A stretch of 26,461 bases of DNA, taken from CAMDMI01 sp044379485. Lineage in GTDB: Bacteria > Bacteroidota > Bacteroidia > Cytophagales > Flexibacteraceae. The stretch covers positions 1 through 26,461 of the forward strand of contig JBIPOE010000058.1 of the NCBI GenBank assembly GCA_044379485.1, read 5' to 3'. Below are positions 1-5,724 of the stretch, piece after piece; position 1 is the first letter of the stretch, and every line of letters begins with the position of its first letter. Below the pieces are notes generated by a model. It saw only the letters and a program-made list of their open reading frames with translations. It was not told the DNA's origin and ran no database searches. The position numbers and the translations under genes were made by a program.

Positions 1-64
1 AATCAGTGTCGGGAAACATCGAATGGAACTCAGAAATGCTGATACTTTGAAACGCTTTTTCCAT
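1..64 (-). CDS. Probable IS1595-type transposase, N-terminus only (runs off the left edge)
   Basis: Only the first 21 codons lie in the window, read leftwards from an ATG at 64-62. The translated start (MEKAFQSISISEFHSMFPDT) resembles the N-termini I know from Bacteroidota IS1595/ISXO2-like transposases, in which a short 'S-x-EF...FP(D)' segment precedes a zinc-ribbon and a DDE domain; neither domain is visible here. A perfect TAnnTTTG -7 box lies just upstream (83-90, minus strand), which supports a real gene start. Next to it is a truncated permease pseudogene, as expected if an insertion sequence landed there. The family call rests on 21 residues and remembered similarity, so it is tentative. 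The alternative is an unrelated short-leader gene. Confidence 0.4.
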   Translation of the reverse strand, partial: MEKAFQSISISEFHSMFPDTD

Positions 65-82
65 GACTATTTGCTTTTTGCT

Positions 83-90
83 CAAATATA
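83..90 (-). promoter_or_regulatory. Bacteroidota -7 promoter box for the left-edge gene
   Basis: The minus strand reads TATATTTG, a full match to TAnnTTTG. It lies about 18 bases upstream of the ATG at 64, which would give a leader of only about a dozen bases. No clear TTG -33 element is present; an AT-rich TTTAAC lies about 22 bases further upstream. Confidence 0.5.
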
Positions 91-210
91 ACACTTTTTT
101 GGCGTATGTTAAATGCCTAGTTCAATTCGTTTATTATCCTTAATTCCATTCAAAAGGAAGTTTATGACCAGGTGGAAATCCCAACTAAGGTACAGGATTC
201 AAGAAATGTG

Positions 211-812
211 TTACTTTTGAAATATGGAAGAATTCTGAGGTGATTCTGCCACTATGCCCGTAATGGTAAAAGGAATAAATTCACCATCTTTCCCAAGAGG
301 TAATTCTATTGTTTTACCAAGTACATCCACTTTCCCAAGCAGTTTTTTTTGCCACACTTTCTGTCAAAACTACTGAGTGAACGCCCTTTAATGCTGTTTT
401 TGGGTCTCCAGCCAATAATGGAAACGAAAAGACGGAAAAGAAATTCTCGTCCACATACAAGCCACTTTGTAAAAAAAACATTGGTACCGATCCTAACGGT
501 TGTCTCCTCCGATTGCACCCTGACATAGGAATCAATTTCAGGGATTTCGCTTTTAAAACCACCGCCTTGCACCATACCCGTATTGCCGCTGCTACCCAAA
601 GATTTGTGGGCTTTGTCAAACCGCTCTGCCGTTATTCTGTAAATGTTGGCCTGGTTTTTATGAAACCGGTCAAAGGTCACTTCATCTTTGGAATACAGCA
701 AAATGAGCATCACGCAGGCCAGACCCAAACTGAGACCTACGATATTTATTCCGGTAAATAACTTATTTCTGGAAAGTTGGCGCAGAGCAATTTTGATATA
801 AGTCCCAAACAT
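211..812 (-). pseudogene. FtsX/MacB-type ABC transporter permease, truncated and twice frameshifted
   Basis: Read leftwards from the ATG at 812 (MFGTYIKIALRQLSRNK), this has the standard start of Bacteroidota MacB-like permeases: a short basic N-terminus, one hydrophobic helix (about residues 20-42), then 'KDEVTFDRFHKN..IYR' and the start of the periplasmic MacB_PCD domain. The frame breaks at a T8 run in the coding sense (plus-strand A8, 471-478) and again at an A8 run (plus-strand T8, 343-350). Removing one base from each run restores one continuous family-like protein: VFLQSGLYVDENFFSVFSFP, then LTESVAKKLLGKVDVLGKTI, then FTITGIVAESPQNSSI. The third frame stops at 211-213, after about 200 residues. 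Full-length relatives have about 800 residues, so most of the periplasmic domain and three of the four helices are missing. The gene is almost certainly non-functional as written, unless the homopolymers are sequencing errors; the 3' loss is real either way. Confidence 0.85.
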
Positions 813-984
813 TTGATTTTTCCTTTTAAAAATGGAAGGCCATGCCAGAACCATTTGCAAAAACCGACACCAAATTATAAATTACTGAATATTAGAACAA
901 AACTGCTGTTTTAATACAATGCTACTGTCCGAAAATGGAACATTTTGGAATTGGATTGATACAAAATCGGATTAAACCTGATGA

Positions 985-1028
985 TAATAATAAAAGCCAA
1001 CCAGAGCATCTTGACTCTGATTGGCTTC
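985..1028 (-). terminator. Rho-independent terminator of the lamin-tail/CHU_C gene
   Basis: On the minus strand a 12-bp stem (AGCCAATCAGAG paired with CTCTGGTTGGCT, one U-G wobble, 8-base loop) is followed by TTTTATTATTAT. It lies about 47 bases past the stop codon at 1075. On the plus strand the wobble becomes a mismatch and there is no U-run, so it works leftwards. Confidence 0.8.
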
Positions 1029-1074
1029 TAAAATCGATTTTTTTCAAGGAAAATTTTCCCTAAACTCAAATTTT

Positions 1075-3783
1075 CTATTTAACCACCTGCACCCAGTCAG
1101 CAATCTTTTTGAACTCAGTTTCAGTGGGTTCTTTTACCTCAGCTGTATAAAAATAAGTGCCTTCCTCCTTTTCTTCAGGCTTCCAATCGTTTTGATATAA
1201 ACTGGCGGAATGGACTTTTTTACCCCAACGATTAAAGATCTCCAGGTTTTTAACTGTTCTCCTATCAAAAGACAAAGTGTTGTTTTGCAAATCCCCATTG
1301 TTGCTTATCAGGTTGTTTATTGGTTTCAAAGGTGGCAAAGGTATTGGCTCAACCTTTATTTTGAGCGAACTGCTTACTTTGCAAAAAAGACCATCGGTTG
1401 GCAATAAAGTTGAAATATCAGCCATAACTTTTATACTATCACTGGTAGAAGTAGCAATCAGATTTCTGGGATTTTTAGAAAGAATGGTGCCATTGGAAAC
1501 GGTCCATTGGCTCACATAGTAATTGGACAGATTGCTTTTCACAGAATACACAATGCTATCTCCCAGTGTGGGCGATGTGGGATTTGAAACTATCGAAGCA
1601 TTAAAAGGAACCGTGTAAAGTGAATCTTTTTTAATTACGCTTTGGCAGCCCTTATTATTCTTTGCAGAGACATTAAAATACAACATTCTTTTTTCGGGAT
1701 AGGAAGGGATTGCGATCTCAAATATTGAGGAATCTGCTTTGGAAGTTTTCACCAGAGCAGGCCTTGGTTCGCCTAGATTCCAGCTATAACGCAAATTTGG
1801 ATTTGCACCCAAAAAGGTAGCTGGCGTACCCTCGCAAATAGAATCTGCAGCCAGATATTCTACCAATATGGGAACCACTATGATTGAATCCGATTTCACA
1901 ACGCTGATACAACCGGCTGCATCTCTTGCCATTATCGAAAAATCTATGCGTTTCTTTTGCTCCGAGGCTGGAATGTTTTCTACTTCAAAAAGTGTGCTAT
2001 CGGAATTGAAAAATTTCGAATAACCAGCTGGTGTATTTATTGTCCATTTGTAAGAAATGCCTGTTCGCCTTGGTGCCGAAATGGCAATGTTTTGGCCACC
2101 ACATGCAGAATCTAAGGCCTGGTAGGAAACTGTTAAAGGTGTTATATATAATGTGTCCCTTTTGTTGTCTGTACATAGGTCTGTTGTTCTGGTTACCTCT
2201 ACATTGTAAATAATTGGTGTTCCAGGTGCCAGGGTCAAAGGAGTGGTAATTTGAAAGTTAATTGAATCTGATCTTGTGGTACTTACACCTGGAATATTCT
2301 GGTCTATCAAACTCCACTTATAAGTATGACCTGGTCCATTATTACCTGTAAAAGGAACCACTTTACCTCCACAACTGGTTTCATTTGCAGTGTAAGAAAG
2401 TACCAGAGGGTTTATAACCGCCTTTACTTCAAATCTTTGTGAACATCCGTTTAAGGAAACGGAGGCCCAGTACGAACGGGATTGGGAAATAGAATCAATA
2501 AATGTTGTGGTTTTTCCTCCCGGCAAAGTATCATTGGAAGTTTCTGTTGAAAACCAGGCCACTTTAGACAAAGGCACGGGCGAACCAGCAAAAAGAGTAA
2601 CTTTTCCTTTTTCACAAATGGTATCAGAAATAATGGTTGTAAGGAAGTTTCCAGTCGGGTTAACGGTTACAAACTTAGCGGTATTGTAGGCTCTTCCTCT
2701 GGTTGGGTGGTCCGATGAAGTAGTATTTTTGTAACGGAAGGCATAAACTCGATAGAAAAAATTGCCTGGGCCGGGGCTATCAGCAAAGGTAACTGTAGCT
2801 GAATTATTGATTACGCCAACCACTATACCAGTACCAATAAGACTATTCAAAGCATATTCTCTTCCGTTTTGCGGATTTGTAAAATTCTCTGTTGTGTTTC
2901 TAACTACCATATAACCAGTGGTGTTATCCGACGGAAACACATCTATTGCGGGAAGCCATGAAAATAAAACAGTATTATTTGTACCACGGCTTAGACAAAC
3001 CTTTTGAGAATCGATTTTTGGGGTTCTAAGATCTTTTATAAATTGATCATTTGCACCTCCGTTTCCGATTCCTTCTAAGGGAGTTTCAGAAAGACCGATG
3101 TATGGATTTTCAGGATCTTGAACAAGCTTTAAAAAATCTAAAATATTTTCGGCTTTGGCTATCACACTTGTATTTGGCGGATCAATATTTGATTTAAGGA
3201 AAAGAAAATTCGAGCAAGGTCTTGCAGGCCCACTGCCATTTCCAGAAATTTCTGTCCACAATGGATTTGTATCAGAACAACTTCCTCCTGCTACACTTAG
3301 ACCTGGATTTTCATCAAAGCCCAAACCATGAACCATTCTTTGATTGGTATTAACAATTTGAATAAAATCCCCGGATCCATTGATATCTAATGAACTGCCG
3401 GTTCCATTTTCAAAGTAGGTAGTATTCCTACAACAAATTCTTATAAATCCATCAGATTTATCTACATCCGTTATATCATTGCAAGTTCCAATATTGGTTG
3501 CGTGGTCAATAATAATTATGGTACCAGCTCTTAAGTTGTTCCAAAATGGGATAGAACGAAATTTGAATTTTGGTTGCCAACTATCTGTACCACCATTGTT
3601 ATCACCAATAAACCAACTTCTTATATCAAGGTTGTCCTTTACAACAATCAATTCGGTCCATTCATCATTTCTTGTTGGGCCATTGTAAATTTCATTCACC
3701 ACAATTTCAGGTGTTTGCGCCTTCAAAACCAAGGCAATTAAATTAAAAACTAAAACTAAGGTGGTGTATCGTAAATTTTTCAT
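1075..3783 (-). CDS. Large secreted protein: lamin-tail-like domain, Ig/PKD-like repeats, gliding-type T9SS sorting domain
   Basis: I start the 902-residue protein at the ATG at 3783 (MKNLRYTTLVLVFNLIALVL), which gives a clean Sec signal peptide ending near AQ. An earlier in-frame ATG at 3840 lies upstream of the -7 box and would spoil the signal peptide. Domains in order: a lamin-tail-like region (about residues 24-150, 'VVNEIYNG...DEWTELIV'); a fibronectin III-like region (about 265-370); an Ig-like segment; three tandem PKD/Ig-like units of about 90 residues, each opening with 'DS/ETSC-G' and 'Y-W' (about 457-731); and a C-terminal gliding-associated (CHU_C, T9SS type B) module with NLEIFNRWGKKV and a final 'GTYFYTAEV...WVQVVK'. 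It is expected to be exported by Sec, passed through T9SS and displayed or released at the surface. The ligand or activity is unknown; an adhesin or matrix role is inferred from architecture alone. Confidence 0.85.
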   Translation of the reverse strand: MKNLRYTTLVLVFNLIALVLKAQTPEIVVNEIYNGPTRNDEWTELIVVKDNLDIRSWFIGDNNGGTDSWQPKFKFRSIPFWNNLRAGTIIIIDHATNIGTCNDITDVDKSDGFIRICCRNTTYFENGTGSSLDINGSGDFIQIVNTNQRMVHGLGFDENPGLSVAGGSCSDTNPLWTEISGNGSGPARPCSNFLFLKSNIDPPNTSVIAKAENILDFLKLVQDPENPYIGLSETPLEGIGNGGANDQFIKDLRTPKIDSQKVCLSRGTNNTVLFSWLPAIDVFPSDNTTGYMVVRNTTENFTNPQNGREYALNSLIGTGIVVGVINNSATVTFADSPGPGNFFYRVYAFRYKNTTSSDHPTRGRAYNTAKFVTVNPTGNFLTTIISDTICEKGKVTLFAGSPVPLSKVAWFSTETSNDTLPGGKTTTFIDSISQSRSYWASVSLNGCSQRFEVKAVINPLVLSYTANETSCGGKVVPFTGNNGPGHTYKWSLIDQNIPGVSTTRSDSINFQITTPLTLAPGTPIIYNVEVTRTTDLCTDNKRDTLYITPLTVSYQALDSACGGQNIAISAPRRTGISYKWTINTPAGYSKFFNSDSTLFEVENIPASEQKKRIDFSIMARDAAGCISVVKSDSIIVVPILVEYLAADSICEGTPATFLGANPNLRYSWNLGEPRPALVKTSKADSSIFEIAIPSYPEKRMLYFNVSAKNNKGCQSVIKKDSLYTVPFNASIVSNPTSPTLGDSIVYSVKSNLSNYYVSQWTVSNGTILSKNPRNLIATSTSDSIKVMADISTLLPTDGLFCKVSSSLKIKVEPIPLPPLKPINNLISNNGDLQNNTLSFDRRTVKNLEIFNRWGKKVHSASLYQNDWKPEEKEEGTYFYTAEVKEPTETEFKKIADWVQVVK
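1590..2415 (-). repeat. Three tandem PKD/Ig-like units inside the secreted protein
   Basis: Unit starts fall near 2411, 2130 and 1868, a period of roughly 260-280 bases. Each unit has a Cys shortly after its start (SCGG, ACGG, ICEG), a central 'Y-K/S-W' and a second Cys near its end. The units are diverged at DNA level, so the duplication is old. Boundaries are approximate. Confidence 0.6.
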
Positions 3784-3790
3784 CAGGGGG

Positions 3791-3798
3791 CAAAGATA
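3791..3798 (-). promoter_or_regulatory. -7 promoter box (TATCTTTG) directly in front of the lamin-tail/CHU_C gene
   Basis: The minus strand reads TATCTTTG, matching TAnnTTTG, and ends only 7 bases before the ATG at 3783. A TTC at about the right distance upstream (20 bases) is a poor -33 element. Transcription would start within a few bases of the ATG, so the mRNA would be leaderless or nearly so. This box is the main reason for choosing the start at 3783. Confidence 0.55.
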
Positions 3799-3858
3799 GC
3801 GTTTGTGTGTTTTCGGAAGGTTAAATTTAAAGAGAATCAATTCAGATGGATTTATTCT

Positions 3859-5064
3859 TCAATCCTTCAAAGCCCCATCAATTCCCAAAGCCTGGTTCAT
3901 TTGCATTTTATCTGCAGTGTTCAAAGCTTTTTCCATATTCCAGAATTCGTGACTTTTGCCCAAGGCCAAAGGTAAAAAAGCCCAGGTGCACAAATACAAA
4001 CTTGCCGTATTGATATATACCTCAGCCAGTTGTGGTTCAAAACCAAACAAGCCAGGACGTAACATTTTAGTTTCCATTTCCATGGCATTTGTCCCAATTT
4101 GGCCTTGATTTTTAATGTGTAAAGTTTTCTCAATGGCTAAAGTGAGGGCCTTTTTTGCCGCACCAAAAGAAATTGAAGCTGGTAACATTTCCTCTTTTGC
4201 CATAAATGCTAAATGGTGATAAAGTCCTGCCCGATAGCAAAGTGAACGACCCAAAGGCGGAAAACTTCCGTCGGAGGCTACCATTCTTTCCAGAATTTCA
4301 GCATGTCGTTTGGCTCGGGTTATGTGTTTTATAGCCAGCTCTTTATCCACCAAACCCTGCTTTCCTAGAATTAATAAAAAAGGATGAATGATGATGCTGT
4401 TGTAATAGTCCATGTGAAATCGGGGACCGTCTGCATAAAAGCTGTCCCCCACATACCATTCTTCAAATTTTTGAATGGCAAAAGGAATGCATTCTGGCTT
4501 TAGCGGCTTGTCCCATTTCTGCAAAGCTGCCTCCACCATGGCGGCAAATAAAAGCCAATTGCTTTCATAAGGTTTGATTTTGAGACTATTATGCCAGCCT
4601 TCAATAATTCCCTTCTGAATTTTTGCATTCAGCTTTTTTTCAAAGATAAAGGGATTTTGCAAAAAACCAGCCGCCAGAATGGCCGCGTCTACCAATGGCT
4701 GATCGCCTTTGTCCCAATTAAAACTATCTGCATGGCCAGGTTGCAAGCTCTTTTCTAAGGCAACCAAAATCTCAGTTGTTAAAAAGGCTCCTTCTTTATC
4801 TGTTTGGCAAAGTGGATAAAAAATTCTGGCTACCACTTCCAATGCCGCAAACTTCATTCTGTCTTTTCGGGGCAATTCGCTTCTGTCCAGAGTTTTAATG
4901 AGTTCTCCTTTGCACCAGGCATCAAAAATTGGCTTCCTGATTTGATAAAAATAATCTGAAAACCGATCAAATTCTGAACTACCAACAATTTGATTATCTG
5001 CGGCCTGCAACGAATTGATTACAACCAAGGCAGGAATACCAGCTATAAATTTTCTTCTTTCCAT
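3859..5064 (-). CDS. Exported DUF2264 family protein
   Basis: 401 residues. The N-terminus (MERRKFIAGIPALVVINSLQ) has the RR-x-F-I pattern and hydrophobic stretch of a Tat signal, so export to the periplasm is likely. The body matches my knowledge of DUF2264: a helical, probably alpha/alpha-toroid protein with the signature 'WYVGDSFYADGPRFHMDYYNS' near residues 204-224, here followed by 'IIHPFLL'. Family members occur beside glycan-degradation genes and resemble unsaturated-glycuronyl-hydrolase-type folds, but the reaction is not established. The ATG is preceded, 3 bases away, by the stop of the VOC gene, so the two are surely co-transcribed and probably translationally coupled. Length is normal for the family. 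The family call is firm; the function is not known. Confidence 0.85.
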   Translation of the reverse strand: MERRKFIAGIPALVVINSLQAADNQIVGSSEFDRFSDYFYQIRKPIFDAWCKGELIKTLDRSELPRKDRMKFAALEVVARIFYPLCQTDKEGAFLTTEILVALEKSLQPGHADSFNWDKGDQPLVDAAILAAGFLQNPFIFEKKLNAKIQKGIIEGWHNSLKIKPYESNWLLFAAMVEAALQKWDKPLKPECIPFAIQKFEEWYVGDSFYADGPRFHMDYYNSIIIHPFLLILGKQGLVDKELAIKHITRAKRHAEILERMVASDGSFPPLGRSLCYRAGLYHHLAFMAKEEMLPASISFGAAKKALTLAIEKTLHIKNQGQIGTNAMEMETKMLRPGLFGFEPQLAEVYINTASLYLCTWAFLPLALGKSHEFWNMEKALNTADKMQMNQALGIDGALKD

Positions 5065-5067
5065 ATG

Positions 5068-5433
5068 TCAATTCATAGAATGAAAAGCCAAAGCGTTTCC
5101 CTCGCAATCCAGGATAAAAGCCACATAGCCAACTTCTTCGGTAATTAGCAATTTGGGTACAATTATTTTTCCGCCTGCTTCTAAAGCCCTATCTACAAAA
5201 ACCTGCAAATCAGGATTACAATTTAAGTACAAGCGGTGCCCATAAACCGAAGGTTGATAGCCTTCACCCTGAACTATTGAACCTGTTGGCCCAACACCGG
5301 GAGGAAAAAATCCCATTGTGTAATCTCCAAGTGCAGAAATGGTTAAATCGATTTGAAACACATATTCGTAAAATGCCTTTGCCCGGTAAAACTCCAGTAC
5401 CGGAATCTCAAACCAGTTCAGTAAACGATCCAA
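5068..5433 (-). CDS. VOC (glyoxalase/bleomycin-resistance fold) family protein
   Basis: 121 residues, a single VOC unit built from two beta-alpha-beta-beta-beta halves. It begins with the typical 'WFEIPVLEFYRAKAFYEYVF' and contains 'MGFFPPGVGPTGSIV', 'RLYLNC-DL' and the terminal 'GYVAFILDCEGNALAFHS'. This subfamily is small, soluble and cytoplasmic; substrates vary and cannot be told from sequence. The start codon is TTG (5433-5431): an in-frame TAA lies 15 bases upstream and the family consensus begins at exactly this point, so no ATG start fits. It is the first gene of an operon with the DUF2264 protein, 3 bases downstream. No good -7 box is visible upstream. Confidence 0.85.
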   Translation of the reverse strand: MDRLLNWFEIPVLEFYRAKAFYEYVFQIDLTISALGDYTMGFFPPGVGPTGSIVQGEGYQPSVYGHRLYLNCNPDLQVFVDRALEAGGKIIVPKLLITEEVGYVAFILDCEGNALAFHSMN

Positions 5434-5446
5434 TTTATTTATTAAT

Positions 5447-5466
5447 TATTGATAGTCAAATCAATA
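5447..5466. repeat. Small perfect inverted repeat in the divergent promoter region
   Basis: TATTGAT and ATCAATA are separated by 6 bases, in the 291-base gap between the VOC gene (minus) and the 5725 surface-protein gene (plus). It lies 14 bases upstream of the VOC start codon, a plausible operator position, but 7-bp AT-rich arms can arise by chance. The rest of the gap is AT-rich and I see no gene in it. Confidence 0.3.
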
Positions 5467-5724
5467 GAAGGAAATCTCCTTATTAAGATAGACCTAACAA
5501 ATCAGATATTTTTTTTAACCAATTCAAAATTTAGGTAGGGTAAATTCCATGTGCTGTTTTTCTTAATTTTAAAAAAAGGTTCTCAAGTCGGATTCATTTT
5601 TGCTTAATTGCTAATCAAATCGAAATACCATTGGCCAGATTTTGCTTTTTTAATATTTTAAAAAATTGGTGGTTTCAAGGTAAATTAAAGTAATTCAATA
5701 TGTTATGAAAATAAATATTACAAA

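Noticed and set aside
306..761. Separate small proteins in the permease zone, on both strands
   Set aside because: The two minus-strand frames are pieces of one frameshifted permease, and the plus-strand frame is the antisense shadow of the same coding sequence.
853..872. A sigma-54-like promoter upstream of the permease pseudogene (GG...TTTTTGC on the minus strand)
   Set aside because: The GG and GC doublets are separated by 11 bases instead of the required 10, and the -24 side reads TGGTGT rather than TGGCAC.
934..953. Small inverted repeat AAAATG-GAA-CATTTT in the gap between the permease remnant and the 1075 gene
   Set aside because: Six-bp AT-rich arms with a 3-base loop are expected by chance in such DNA, and the position has no link to a start codon.
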